From positions 62,001-126,000 of the forward strand of contig NZ_JROH01000005.1 in NCBI RefSeq assembly GCF_000786205.1: a DNA stretch of 64,000 bases, in the 5' to 3' direction. Below the pieces are notes generated by a model that made no database searches, was not told the origin of the DNA, and was given only the letters and a program-made list of their open reading frames with translations. Below, piece by piece: positions 37,401 through 46,197 of this stretch (the first letter of the stretch is position 1; the number at the start of each line of letters is the position of its first letter). The position numbers and the translations under genes were made by a program. The DNA comes from Sphingomonas sp. 37zxx. GTDB lineage: Bacteria; Pseudomonadota; Alphaproteobacteria; Sphingomonadales; Sphingomonadaceae.

Positions 37401-38669
37401 CACCAGGATGCGATCGGCATTCACCGTCGCGCGACCCTCGGCATAAAGCCGCTCGACCACCGTTTCGCCAAAGCCGATCGCTGCCGCCTGCAGCTTGTAA
37501 TCCACCGTCGGCGTCGCGAACGCCCCGTCGAGCGCCACTTGCGCGCGCACGGCATTACCGTTGAGATTGTCGGCGATCGCGCCCGGCGTCAGCAATTGCG
37601 CCTCGGCGCGAAAGCCCTCGAAACGGCTTCGGCCAAGATCGAGCAGCCCTTTGGTCGCCACCGCCAGTGCATCCGATCGCAGGCGAAGCTGGGTATCGAG
37701 GCGGCGGTTTTCGAGCAGCCGCGCATCGAGCGCGATTTGCAGCCCCGATGCCATCAGCCGCTCGACCGGCCCTTCCAGATACAGCCCTGGCTGGGCACGC
37801 CCGCGCACCTGGAAAAAACCATCGCGCGCAGTGACAGCGATATTGGCCAGGCTTTGCCCGCCAAGCGTTCCCGCCAGCCGCCCGGTCCAGCGCGCCCATG
37901 TCCCCTGCCCATCGATCGAAATCGCCAATGGCGCGCGAAGTGCCGCCATGCTGCCGATCAGCCCGTCCGCCGGGGCATTCAGCTTCAGGTCGACGTCGAA
38001 CCGGTCGTCATCGGGCACCGCATCCAGCGCCAGCACCAGCCTATCGCCGCCGGCAATACCGGGGGCACGCAGCGTCACCGCCTTGGCGCTAAGCTGTGCG
38101 CGGCGATCGGCGATATGCACTTCGCCATCGATCTGCGCGATGTGGCGCTTGCCCGTCACTGCGGGCGCAAGCTCGATCCGGGCGATCGCCAGCCGGTTCA
38201 CGTCGATGTTGAGATCGGGCAGCAGCGGCGCGTCGGGGTCGCTCGGCGTTTCCTTCAATTCGGGCATCCGCGCGATCCGCACCAGCGGGCTGGTGAGCGA
38301 TCGAATGTCGACATGGTTCGACGCAAAGGCAAAGGGACGCCAGTCGACCGCAAACCGCGGCGAGGTAGCGAACACCCCGCGCTGATCGCGCAGCCGAACG
38401 TCGCGCAACACCATCGCGCCGTAAAGCGATCCCTCGATCCGCCCGACCTGTACGTTGAGCCCCGAAGCCAGGGTATAGCCGTTGATCTGATTGGCCACGA
38501 ACCGCCGCCCCGGCGCGGTATTCAGCCCGGCCACCACCAGGCCAAGCAGTAATGCGACGCCGATAACGGCAATGCCGATCCACTTCAGCACGCGCTGCCA
38601 CATCGGCGCACCACCGGGTTGCTCGTCGCGTGGCGCTTCGGGCTGATCCTGGGCGATGGTGTCGGTCAT
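34461..38669 (-). CDS. tamB: translocation and assembly module inner-membrane protein TamB
   Basis: This very large protein of 1402 residues is tied to the inner membrane by one N-terminal helix (VLKWIGIAVIGVALLLGLVVAGL) and extends through the periplasm as a beta-taco. The C-terminal TamB domain (DUF490) is recognisable from about residue 1050 and ends GSNVNLRYSRDY, a beta-signal-like end. Known partners are TamA/BamA, with roles in outer-membrane protein insertion and phospholipid transport. ATG 38669 shares one base with the tamA stop (TGATG), so the TTG just upstream is unlikely. Confidence 0.93.
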   Translation of the reverse strand: MTDTIAQDQPEAPRDEQPGGAPMWQRVLKWIGIAVIGVALLLGLVVAGLNTAPGRRFVANQINGYTLASGLNVQVGRIEGSLYGAMVLRDVRLRDQRGVFATSPRFAVDWRPFAFASNHVDIRSLTSPLVRIARMPELKETPSDPDAPLLPDLNIDVNRLAIARIELAPAVTGKRHIAQIDGEVHIADRRAQLSAKAVTLRAPGIAGGDRLVLALDAVPDDDRFDVDLKLNAPADGLIGSMAALRAPLAISIDGQGTWARWTGRLAGTLGGQSLANIAVTARDGFFQVRGRAQPGLYLEGPVERLMASGLQIALDARLLENRRLDTQLRLRSDALAVATKGLLDLGRSRFEGFRAEAQLLTPGAIADNLNGNAVRAQVALDGAFATPTVDYKLQAAAIGFGETVVERLYAEGRATVNADRILVPVNARAARIAGLNAAIGGLVTNVAINGDLAYSGQQLLSDNLRIRSDRIDATAVIVADLGTGRYTGALKGRVNDYELASIGILDLSTDADLVATAGGYGIRGRVVAQTTRLFNDGVRSFLGGNATTAANVALGPDGIVRFDNLRLNAPQFRITRGAGRYDFAGPLLVNADAISTQYGPIAARVSGTVAAPVVLLRAPRPGVGVGLSDLVANIRGQGDAYAVKATGDTDYGPFNANVLLRTGPRLTADIRDTVFAGMNIDGRIAATDAGPFTGALNFSGSGVNGIARLGAQGSYQSATVSARANNARIPGDAGLTIGRAIIDGSVVLYDDAPAMVFDAQVANFRQGDFVITQARARGDYRGGNGTVTALARGSSGVPFEIAANARLGRGQYLVALKGQGNGIGFRTVQPARIVPADGGYRLFPTRIDFDNGSARIAGTYGNGMSVQGRLDKLDLAIANAFVPGLGLGGSASGSFEATQAAGAAFPTGNARIEVDNFTRSSLATVSAPVDIQAIGTLGSGRSDLRAIVQRGGATIGRVVAGFTPGSGGYAQALLTGGIRYNGPSDVLFSLTGIADQRLSGPVGIAADFSGTVGAPRIAGVVRANSLRYENETYGTRLTAMRINGRFNNDRFELTELQATAGEGTVTAQGYVGLAANSGFPIDVRARLNNARLARSDALGATATGNIRLTNGTDGGLIQGDIVIPEARYQVIRQGAAEVAELTGIRRRGDVVKVATSDGAVSGPPGLFRLAINVRADNRLFVSGMGLESEWEADLRVGGTSANPRITGTIEVVRGTYSFSGKRFDLTRGVISYEGNDLTNPNVAISASTTTEGVTAIINVTGTAQQPRVAFSSTPALAQDEVLSRILFGSSVTNLSAVQAIQLASALNSLRGSGGGLNPLGELRQAGGIDRLRIVGGDEATGRGTALSAGQYLTDDIYVEIITDARGFTATQLEVALTKTLSVLSQTGSFGGSNVNLRYSRDY

Positions 38670-40963
38670 CAAAACGCCTGCCCGATCGAGATATAGACCG
38701 CGATCAGCGATTCACCTTCGCGGCGCGCGATCGGGGTTGCGACATCGAGCCGCATCGGGCCGAAATTGGTATAGAACCGCCCGCCGATCCCCGCGCCGAA
38801 GCGCAAGTCCGATCCTTTGGGCAAGGTGCTGTCATACACCTGCCCAGCATCGATGAACGGCACGATGCCGAAATTGCCGAAGCGATAGCGCGCCTCAAGC
38901 GCGAACTCGTTCATGCTGCGACCGCCGATCGCGCGGAACACCGTTGGCGAGCTATCTTCATTCTCGGGGTCGAAATCGGGATTGGGCTCGATCGTGCGCG
39001 GTCCCAATTCCTGGAAGCCAAAGCCGCGCACCGATCCGCCACCGCCGGCATAATAGCGCCGCGACGGGGCCAGATCGTCGCGCGAAATGCCCGCAATCGC
39101 CCCGCCGCGCGCACGACCGGCGATGACGATGCTGTCGGTGACCGGGAAATAGGCGGTGCCTTCGAGCATGAACCGGCCATAGGGCCGCGCGCTGCCCTGC
39201 ACCGACGCCTCGGGGCTGACGTTCAGCTTCAGGCGAAAGCCCCTGGTCGGGTTCAGCAGATCGTCCGATCTATCCCAGCCGATGAACAACGGAGCCGCCA
39301 CGATGCCATAGGTCCGGCGCACCCGGTCGTTCAGATCGAAATCGAAAACGTCTTCGTTGGTGGCGATCAGTTCGAGGCCATAATAATAGGTGATCCGCTT
39401 TTGCCAGATCGGCGTCGAATCATAGCTGATCCGCCCCGAAAGCGTGCCGGTGAAAGCTTCGAACGCCTCGTAATCCGACCGGTTGGCACTGGCATTCAGC
39501 AACACGGTGCGATCACGCCTGCCGGCATTCGATCGGCGAAACGTCACCCCCAGCCCCTGCTCCTGCGTGCCCGCGATGATGTTGCCAATCAGCGCGCCTT
39601 CGGGCGGGAACAGGTTGCGATGGGTCCAACTGCCCTCGGCGCGAATGCCCTGCCCGGTGCCATAACCGACTTCGCCCGCAAGCGTTCGTGCAGGCCCCGC
39701 ATTCTGCCGCACCAGCAGATTGACCTGCTCGGTGCCATCGGGACCGGGCGTGCCGGTGCGCTGCGGCTCGACCGACACCGTCGAAAACAGGCTGGTGGCG
39801 ATCAGCGCATCGCGCAGATCGTCGACCTTGCGGCTGTCATACAGTTCACCCGGATCAAAACGGGTAAGCACTTCGAGGTGATCGACCTCGAACACCTGGT
39901 CGCCCTGGGTCGTGATCGTGCCGAACGACGATCGCGGCCCGGTGGTCACCGGCAGTGTATAGGCTCCGGTAAAGACGCGCTCGTCGAGCAAGATGTCGCG
40001 CTGCCCCACTTCGGCAAAGGGATAGCCCTGTTGCGGCAGCTTGAGCGCGACATTGGCCTCGGCCCCCTGCACCCGCGCGGCATCGATCGTTTCGCCTATC
40101 TTCAGCGGCAATTCGCGCAGGATCAGGCCGGCTGGCACGGTCTCCTCGGCCTTCACGTCGATCGATCCGATCTTGTAGACCGGCCCGGCGGTAGCGGTCA
40201 GCACCGCGCGCAAATTGCCCGAATTGGCTGGGTTCTGCTCGATCGCCGACACGACCGACGCATCATAATGGCCGATCGAGCGCAACAGCCGCAGCGCCAG
40301 TTGCTCATCCTCGCGCGCTCGGGCAGCCACCTGCGTTGCATTGGCAGCCTTGCCTTTGCCCTCCTGCAATGCCGACAACGTCTTGAACGCATCGGCCAGG
40401 CCAACCTGCTTCAGTCCGTCGACGACGGTGATGTAACGGATTTCGACCGGATCGGTATCGTCCTGCGCCGCGACTTCGATCGGCGGGTTCACCTCAAACG
40501 TGGCGATCGGCGGCAGTGGTTGCGCGAGCATCGCTTCGGCGGACAAGGGCTGCGGCGCGATGGTGCCGGGATCGGCGACGGTCTGGCCGGGTACTGGCGC
40601 AGTAGCATCGGGTGCCGCAGCGGCGGGAGCCACCGGCGCTTCAAAACGTTCCATAGGTTCAAGCGGCGCGTCGAGATCGTCCGATAGCGACGGCAGCGCC
40701 GCTTCAAACTCGGCCTCGGGAATGATCGGATTCTCGATCTGGGGGGCACCGGCGATGCTCGGCAGCGTCTGGGCAGGGACATCGGCTGCAGGCGCTGTTT
40801 GCACCGTTGCAGCGGCTGGCACGCACAAGAAACACGATGCCAGGGCAACTTGCGAAACACCCCGCGCCACGGGGCCAAATGACTTACGATACCTCAAAGC
40901 GCTGCTCGTCCCCACTGCGTCCCCGCTACTTATGCGGGGCGCTTGCGAACGCGACGCGCTCAT
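38669..40963 (-). CDS. tamA: outer-membrane assembly protein TamA (Omp85 family)
   Basis: This outer-membrane Omp85 protein of 764 residues has a signal-like N-terminus ending near ASCFLCVPAAATVQ, then a Pro/Ala-rich periplasmic stretch. POTRA domains lie about 180-420, and a C-terminal 16-strand barrel includes the conserved YYAGGGGSVRGFGFQELGP loop (the VRGF/Y motif). It ends ...YISIGQAF with terminal Phe, the usual barrel signal. The Ala/Pro-rich insert before the POTRAs is longer than in enteric TamA. It precedes and overlaps tamB. Confidence 0.92.
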   Translation of the reverse strand: MSASRSQAPRISSGDAVGTSSALRYRKSFGPVARGVSQVALASCFLCVPAAATVQTAPAADVPAQTLPSIAGAPQIENPIIPEAEFEAALPSLSDDLDAPLEPMERFEAPVAPAAAAPDATAPVPGQTVADPGTIAPQPLSAEAMLAQPLPPIATFEVNPPIEVAAQDDTDPVEIRYITVVDGLKQVGLADAFKTLSALQEGKGKAANATQVAARAREDEQLALRLLRSIGHYDASVVSAIEQNPANSGNLRAVLTATAGPVYKIGSIDVKAEETVPAGLILRELPLKIGETIDAARVQGAEANVALKLPQQGYPFAEVGQRDILLDERVFTGAYTLPVTTGPRSSFGTITTQGDQVFEVDHLEVLTRFDPGELYDSRKVDDLRDALIATSLFSTVSVEPQRTGTPGPDGTEQVNLLVRQNAGPARTLAGEVGYGTGQGIRAEGSWTHRNLFPPEGALIGNIIAGTQEQGLGVTFRRSNAGRRDRTVLLNASANRSDYEAFEAFTGTLSGRISYDSTPIWQKRITYYYGLELIATNEDVFDFDLNDRVRRTYGIVAAPLFIGWDRSDDLLNPTRGFRLKLNVSPEASVQGSARPYGRFMLEGTAYFPVTDSIVIAGRARGGAIAGISRDDLAPSRRYYAGGGGSVRGFGFQELGPRTIEPNPDFDPENEDSSPTVFRAIGGRSMNEFALEARYRFGNFGIVPFIDAGQVYDSTLPKGSDLRFGAGIGGRFYTNFGPMRLDVATPIARREGESLIAVYISIGQAF

Positions 40964-41118
40964 CCCCAGAACCCCGCAAACGCCCGATCGGGCATTAGGC
41001 TCCCGCGCCTCATGCAGTTTTTGCGCAACCTTGTCAGGTGCAAAGCGTGTCCGTTGGCGGGCGCTGTGCATCCTCGGGGCGTCGGCAGCGTTATCCAGCC
41101 GACGATAAGAGGGGCAAG

Positions 41119-42135
41119 ATGAACGACGCGGCGACCACCGACCAATCGACTACCAACCCAGCGGGCATCCCCGGTTTCGATTCACATCACCCCTGGCATC
41201 ACCCCTGGCCGGCATGGCGATCGATCCTGTTCCGCGTTTACACGATGATGGGCTATCATAACCTGTCGCTGATGGCGGCGGGGGTCGCCTTCTATGCGTT
41301 TCTGTCGTTCGTCCCGCTCTTGGGTGCGGTGGTAATGACCTATGGCCTGGTGGCCGATCCGGTCACCGTCACCGCGCATATGCAGACGCTGTTCGAATTG
41401 ATGCCCGCCGAAGCCGCCAAGCTGATTTCAGACCAGTTGATCTCGGTCGTCAGCACCGCCGCCGAAACCGCCGGACTAGCGCTGGCGATCGCGCTCACCC
41501 TATCCATCTACGGCGCGATGCGCGCGTCGAGCGCGATCATTCAGGCGCTCAACGTGGTGTATGAGGAGGAAGAAGGGCGAAACTTCTTCAAGACCACCCT
41601 CTTATCCGCCCTGCTCACCATCGGCGCGGTCATCGCGGCGATCGTCGGCTTGTTGTCAGCCGGCGCGCTTGGCTATTTGCGCTTCCTCACCGATCTGCTC
41701 GGCCCGGCGGGCGTCGTGGTCATCCAGGCGCTGACCTGGCTGATCGCGACGCTGATCGCGACCACCGCTTTTGCCTGTGTCTATCGCTACGGCCCCGATC
41801 GCGCCCGCGCGCGTTGGCAATGGCTGTCGGTGGGATCGCTCGCCGCCACCATCCTGTGGCTGGCCGCCACCTTCGGCTTTGGCATCTACGCCGCCAATTT
41901 CGCCAATTACAACGCCACCTATGGCGCGTTGGGCGCGGTGGTGGTGCTGCTGATGTGGCTGTTCGTGTCGAGCTATGCGGTGCTGATCGGTGCCGAAATC
42001 AATGCCGAGGCCGAGCGCCAGACCGGCGTCGATTCGACCACCGGCGACCCGCGCCCACAGGGACAGCGCGGGGCGCGGATGGCCGATACCTTGCCCAGCA
42101 AACGCCAGGTGAAGCCGCGCCGCGACCAATATTGA
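41119..42135 (+). CDS. YihY/BrkB family membrane protein
   Basis: This inner-membrane protein of 338 residues has about six hydrophobic segments. The YihY/BrkB family signature is seen in NLSLMAAGVAFYAFLSFVPLLGAVVMTYGL, the central SIYGAMRASSAIIQALNVVYEEEE, and the C-terminal YNATYGALGAVVVLLMWLFVSSYAVLIGAEINAE. The role is uncertain; older RNase BN and serum-resistance assignments are not reliable. ATG 41119 has an AGAGGGGCAAG ribosome site. It abuts the malate synthase gene tail-to-tail with no gap. Confidence 0.9.
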   Translation: MNDAATTDQSTTNPAGIPGFDSHHPWHHPWPAWRSILFRVYTMMGYHNLSLMAAGVAFYAFLSFVPLLGAVVMTYGLVADPVTVTAHMQTLFELMPAEAAKLISDQLISVVSTAAETAGLALAIALTLSIYGAMRASSAIIQALNVVYEEEEGRNFFKTTLLSALLTIGAVIAAIVGLLSAGALGYLRFLTDLLGPAGVVVIQALTWLIATLIATTAFACVYRYGPDRARARWQWLSVGSLAATILWLAATFGFGIYAANFANYNATYGALGAVVVLLMWLFVSSYAVLIGAEINAEAERQTGVDSTTGDPRPQGQRGARMADTLPSKRQVKPRRDQY

Positions 42136-44232
42136 TCAGCGCGCCTTCGCCTGCTGGCGGAAACGATGCAGCAGCGGCTCGGTATAGCCATTCGGCTGCG
42201 CCACGCCTTCAAACACCAGTGCGCGCGCGGCCTGATAGGCGAGCGACTGGTCCTCGCGCCCCGCCATTGCCCGGTACAGCGGATCGCCGACATTCTGGCC
42301 ATCGACCTTGGCGGCCATCCGTTTGAGCGCGGCGTCGACCTCCGCCTCGGTCGCGATGCCGTGCGCCAGCCAATTGGCGAGCAATTGCGAACTGATCCGC
42401 AACGTGGCGCGGTCCTCCATCAGCCCGACATCGTCGATATCGGGCACCTTGGAACAGCCCACCCCCTGATCGACCCAGCGCACGACATAGCCAAGAATCC
42501 CCTGGGCATTATTGTCGAGCTCGCGCGCCACTTCCTGCGGCGTCCAGTTGCGCCCGATCGCCAGCGGGATCGTCAGCAGGTCGCCAAGCGGCGGGATCGG
42601 CTCGGCAGCACGCGCCTCGCGCCGCGCCGCCACATCGACCTGATGATAATGCAGCGCGTGCAGCGTCGCGGCGGTCGGCGACGGCACCCAGGCGGTGTTC
42701 GCGCCGGTCATCGGATGCGCGATCTTTTGGTCGAGCATGTCGGCCATCCGGTCGGGCGCGGCCCACATCCCTTTGCCGATCTGCGCGCGCCCGGCCAGCC
42801 CGGTCGCCAGCCCGATCAGGACGTTGCGATCCTCATACGCCTTGATCCATGCAGCACCCTTCATCTCGCCCTTGGGCACCATCGGCCCGGCGCGCATCGC
42901 GGTGTGGATTTCGTCGCCGGTGCGATCGAGGAAGCCGGTGTTGATGAACACGATCCGGTCGCGCACCGCGTGGATGCAGGCGGCAAGATTGGCCGAAGTG
43001 CGGCGTTCCTCGTCCATCACCCCCACCTTGATCGTGTGGCGATCGATGCCGAGCAGATCCTCCACCGCGTCGAACAGATCGTTGGTGAAGGCGCATTCGG
43101 CCGGCCCGTGCATCTTGGGCTTGACGATATAGACCGATCCGGTGCGGCTGTTGCGATACCGGCCCAGCGCGCGAAGATCGTACAGGGCGATCGTGCTGGT
43201 GACGATCGCATCCAAAATGCCCTCGGGCGCTTCGTCGCCCCCTGGCAGCAGCACCGCGGGCGTCGTCATCAGATGGCCGACGTTGCGGACGAACAACACC
43301 GCCCTGCCCGGCAGCGACAGGTCGCGGCCATCGGCAAGCGCATAGCTGCGATCGGGGTTCAGCGTTCGGGTGAGCGTCTTACCCTGCTTGACGAAGCTCT
43401 CCTCCAGATCGCCGCGCATCAGCCCGAGCCAGTTGGTATAGGCCGCCACCTTGTCCTCGGCATCGACCGCCGCGACCGAATCCTCCAGATCGACGATCGT
43501 CGTCAGCGCCGATTCGAGCAGCACATCGGCGATCCCCGCCTTGTCGGTCGCGCCGATCGGGTGGTCGTGGTCGATCACCACTTCGATATGCAGGCCATGA
43601 TGGCGAAACAGCAGGTTCGCGCCATGGTGGCCGATAAATTGCTGCGGATCGGCCAGATCGAGATGCCCGCTGGTGAAATCGCGCCAACTCCCGCTGCGCA
43701 GCGGTACCGCCTGATCCAGAAACGCCCGCGCACGCTCGATCACCTGCGCGCCGCGATTCGCGTCATACCCGCCCGGTGTCGGCACCCCCGGTAGTGCATC
43801 AGTGCCATACAGCGCGTCATACAGGCTGCCCCAGCGCGCATTGGCGGCATTCAATACGAAGCGGGCATTGAGCACCGGCACCACCAGTTGCGGCCCGGCC
43901 AGCACCGAAATCTCAGGATCGACCTTCGTCGTGCCGATGGTGAAGGGTGCCGGCACATCGACCAGATAGCCGATCGCGCGCAGGAACGCCTGATAGGCGA
44001 GCGGGTCGATCGCTTCGCCGCGATGCCGGTCGTGCCAGCCATCAAGCTGCGCCTGAAGATCGTCGCGCACCGCCAGTAACGCCCGGTTGCGCGGCCCGAA
44101 TTGCGCAAAGATCACCGCCACGCCCTGCCAATAGCTCGGCGCATCGATGCCAAGGCCCGGCAGCACCGATTCCTCGATGAAACGCGCAAGCGAAGTCGCG
44201 ATGGTCAGGCCGGCGCGTTCGGTGGTGGGCAT
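42136..44232 (-). CDS. glcB: malate synthase G
   Basis: This cytosolic enzyme of 698 residues condenses glyoxylate with acetyl-CoA to malate. The isoform G length and motifs are clear: [14 protein letters not shown] (Mg/acid region), [38 protein letters not shown] and [15 protein letters not shown]. The ATG at 44232 has a CCAGGAGTAT ribosome site. No isocitrate lyase lies nearby, so it may serve glycolate/glyoxylate use or a split glyoxylate shunt. The MarR gene is upstream on the same strand, 77 bases away. Confidence 0.95.
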   Translation of the reverse strand: MPTTERAGLTIATSLARFIEESVLPGLGIDAPSYWQGVAVIFAQFGPRNRALLAVRDDLQAQLDGWHDRHRGEAIDPLAYQAFLRAIGYLVDVPAPFTIGTTKVDPEISVLAGPQLVVPVLNARFVLNAANARWGSLYDALYGTDALPGVPTPGGYDANRGAQVIERARAFLDQAVPLRSGSWRDFTSGHLDLADPQQFIGHHGANLLFRHHGLHIEVVIDHDHPIGATDKAGIADVLLESALTTIVDLEDSVAAVDAEDKVAAYTNWLGLMRGDLEESFVKQGKTLTRTLNPDRSYALADGRDLSLPGRAVLFVRNVGHLMTTPAVLLPGGDEAPEGILDAIVTSTIALYDLRALGRYRNSRTGSVYIVKPKMHGPAECAFTNDLFDAVEDLLGIDRHTIKVGVMDEERRTSANLAACIHAVRDRIVFINTGFLDRTGDEIHTAMRAGPMVPKGEMKGAAWIKAYEDRNVLIGLATGLAGRAQIGKGMWAAPDRMADMLDQKIAHPMTGANTAWVPSPTAATLHALHYHQVDVAARREARAAEPIPPLGDLLTIPLAIGRNWTPQEVARELDNNAQGILGYVVRWVDQGVGCSKVPDIDDVGLMEDRATLRISSQLLANWLAHGIATEAEVDAALKRMAAKVDGQNVGDPLYRAMAGREDQSLAYQAARALVFEGVAQPNGYTEPLLHRFRQQAKAR

Positions 44233-44309
44233 GGCATACTCCTGGCTATGGCATTGCTCGGCACATACCCGGGGAGGCGCAACCCGTTCAGCACGCCCGG
44301 CGCGCGCAA

Positions 44310-44762
44310 TCAACCCTGTTCATGCTCCAGTGTCGCCGCAGCCGCTTCCAATCGCTCAAGCATCGATCGCAACAGCTTGCGTTCTCCGGCGTCAAACCCC
44401 TCGAACAACCGTGCCTCCATCTCGATCGCCTTGGGCGCGACTTGTTCATACAGCGCCCGCCCCGCCGTTGACAGCGACAGGATATGCGATCGCTGGTCGC
44501 CCGGATTGGGCAGCCGATCGACCAGCCCCCGCTCGGCCAGCGCAATCGCCGCGCGACTGACCGTCACCTTATCCATCCGGGTAGCCACCCCCAAAGCCTG
44601 CTGAGTCGCCCCATCGCCCTCTGCCAGCACCGCGATCAGCCGCCATTCGGGGATGCGAAGGCCGAACATCGCCTGGTACGTGATCGCCACCACCCCCGAC
44701 ACGCGGTTCGACGCGATCGAAAGGCGATAGGGTAGGAAACTGTCGAGATGGAGCCGGTTCAT
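44310..44762 (-). CDS. MarR family transcriptional regulator
   Basis: This small DNA-binding dimer of 150 residues has the MarR winged helix in [63 protein letters not shown], with the DxR-type wing. A C-terminal dimerisation helix follows. It is divergent from the YqcI/YcgG-DUF1989 pair (137-base gap) and upstream of glcB on the same strand, so either could be its target. The ligand is unknown. Confidence 0.9.
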   Translation of the reverse strand: MNRLHLDSFLPYRLSIASNRVSGVVAITYQAMFGLRIPEWRLIAVLAEGDGATQQALGVATRMDKVTVSRAAIALAERGLVDRLPNPGDQRSHILSLSTAGRALYEQVAPKAIEMEARLFEGFDAGERKLLRSMLERLEAAAATLEHEQG

Positions 44763-44832
44763 GCCGCGATGCTACCGCGCCTTTTCCCCGCCGTCACGCC
44801 GCCAACCAAAATCGCGCAATACCATTGGCTTG

Positions 44833-44857
44833 GGAACAGGAATGCGCTCCGTTCGTA
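44833..44857 (+). promoter_or_regulatory. near-consensus EcfG-like promoter
   Basis: GGAAC (44833-44837) is followed after 16 bases by CGTA (44854-44857), one base off the CGTT expected. It lies 42 bases before the YqcI/YcgG start codon. It is plausible but could be chance. Confidence 0.35.
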
Positions 44858-44899
44858 TTGCCTGTCCCCACCGTTACAGATGCGACGCGATCCCAACCT

Positions 44900-45589
44900 A
44901 TGTTTAGCTGGAAACACGAAGCGCAGGATGCGCTCGAACAAATGCTCTTCGCCCATGTTGAGGATCGGGCGTTCCCATGCGTCGGCGCCAAGGCGGCAAT
45001 GGCCAAGGGAACCTTGCAGGTGCTTGCCTGCAATACGATCGACAGCGCGTGGGACGATGTGCGTATCCATGACGAATTGTTGCGATTTGCCACCGCCTAT
45101 CGCGCCGATCCGGGGCTGTATCGCAGCTTCGCGGTGGTGTTCGACGGTCCCGGCGACCTCGACGAACCCGCGTTCGAAGCGGCATTGTGGCGCCGGGTAC
45201 AGTCGCTGTCGGACAAGGACGTCTGGCGCGGTCAGGAATATGACCGGCGCGTGAGCCACGACCCCAGCAACCCGCATTTCTCGCTCAGTTTCGGGGGCGA
45301 GGCCTTTTTCATCGTCGGCCTCCATCCGCAGGCGAGCCGTCCCGCTCGCCGGTTCGGGCGGCCCACGATGGTGTTCAACCTGCACGATCAGTTCGAACAG
45401 CTTCGCGCCGACGGCCAGTATGAAAAGATGCGCGAAAAGATCATGGTCCGCGACGAAGCGCTTGCCGGCAGCCGCAACCCGATGTTGTCGCGCCACGGTG
45501 AAACCAGCGAAGCCCGGCAATATTCGGGCCGAGTCGTCGACGATGGCTGGACCCCGCCCTTCGAATATCGCGGAGACGCCCCGAAATGA
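44900..45589 (+). CDS. YqcI/YcgG family protein (GntA/RohS-like putative heme N-oxygenase)
   Basis: This soluble protein of 229 residues is in the YqcI/YcgG family. Visible family blocks are FPCVGAKAAMAKG near residue 30, FFIVGLHPQASRPARRFGRPTMVFN, FEQLR, NPMLSRHG, QYSGRVVDDGW and PPFEY. Studied relatives (GntA in guanitoxin, RohS in azomycin synthesis) are heme-dependent enzymes that N-hydroxylate guanidine or amine groups. Most members, like this one, lie outside such clusters and have no known substrate. ATG 44900 is chosen because conserved sequence begins there. It is coupled to the DUF1989 gene by ATGA overlap. Confidence 0.82.
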   Translation: MFSWKHEAQDALEQMLFAHVEDRAFPCVGAKAAMAKGTLQVLACNTIDSAWDDVRIHDELLRFATAYRADPGLYRSFAVVFDGPGDLDEPAFEAALWRRVQSLSDKDVWRGQEYDRRVSHDPSNPHFSLSFGGEAFFIVGLHPQASRPARRFGRPTMVFNLHDQFEQLRADGQYEKMREKIMVRDEALAGSRNPMLSRHGETSEARQYSGRVVDDGWTPPFEYRGDAPK

Positions 45590-46197
45590 GCGAGATTAGC
45601 GAAACGATCGAGATTCCCGAACGCAGCGGCACCGCCTTGCGCCTGGCCAAGGGCGAGCTGCTAGTGGTGATCGACCCGAAGGGGCAGCAGGTATCCGACC
45701 TGCTGGCGTTCAGCGCCGACGATCTGGGCGAAGTCATCTCGTCGGGTCGCACCTTCGACTATGCCGAACGCATCTATCTCACCACCGGCGACCGGTTGTT
45801 TTCCAACCGATCGAACGTCATGCTGACGATCGTCGACGATAGCGTCGGGCGCCATGATTTCCTTTTGACGCCATGCTCTTACGACACGTTCCGCCTATGC
45901 TATGAGAACGAGCCGCCGCATCGCGGATGCTTCGGCAACCTCGCCGCTGCGCTCGAACCTTATGGCGTGACGCCCGACCAGATACCCAGTGCGTTCAATT
46001 GCTTCATGAATGTCCCGGTCGACGGCGAAACCGGCAAGCTGCAAGTGCTGCCGCCGCTCAGCAAAGCCGGCGACCACATCAGCTTTCGCGCCGAGATCGA
46101 CCTGATCGTCGGCCTGACCGCCTGTTCGGCCAAGGATTCGAACGGCGGCAGCTTCAAGCCGATCCATTATCGGATCGAACGCCCTTTCGAGAATTGA
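45586..46197 (+). CDS. DUF1989 (urea carboxylase-associated) family protein
   Basis: This soluble protein of 203 residues belongs to the DUF1989 family first noticed beside urea/guanidine carboxylase genes. Family marks are KGQQVSDLLAF, SRSNV-like SNRSNVMLTIVDDSVG, DFLLTPCSYDTF, HRGCFGNLAAAL, PSAFNCFMNVPVD and the C-terminal DLIVGLTACS. The conserved Cys, His and Asp residues suggest a metal site. No carboxylase or permease is nearby; the only partner is the YqcI/YcgG gene, with which it overlaps by four bases. Its 3' end overlaps the convergent diguanylate cyclase by 31 bases. Confidence 0.88.
   Translation: MSEISETIEIPERSGTALRLAKGELLVVIDPKGQQVSDLLAFSADDLGEVISSGRTFDYAERIYLTTGDRLFSNRSNVMLTIVDDSVGRHDFLLTPCSYDTFRLCYENEPPHRGCFGNLAAALEPYGVTPDQIPSAFNCFMNVPVDGETGKLQVLPPLSKAGDHISFRAEIDLIVGLTACSAKDSNGGSFKPIHYRIERPFEN

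Noticed and set aside
36522..40687. Plus-strand open frames of several hundred residues opposite tamB and tamA
   Set aside because: They are high-GC shadow frames rich in Arg/His/Gln; the minus strand encodes the clear TamA-TamB pair.
42166..43794. Plus-strand 542-codon frame opposite glcB
   Set aside because: Shadow frame with no recognisable domain; malate synthase G on the other strand is unambiguous.
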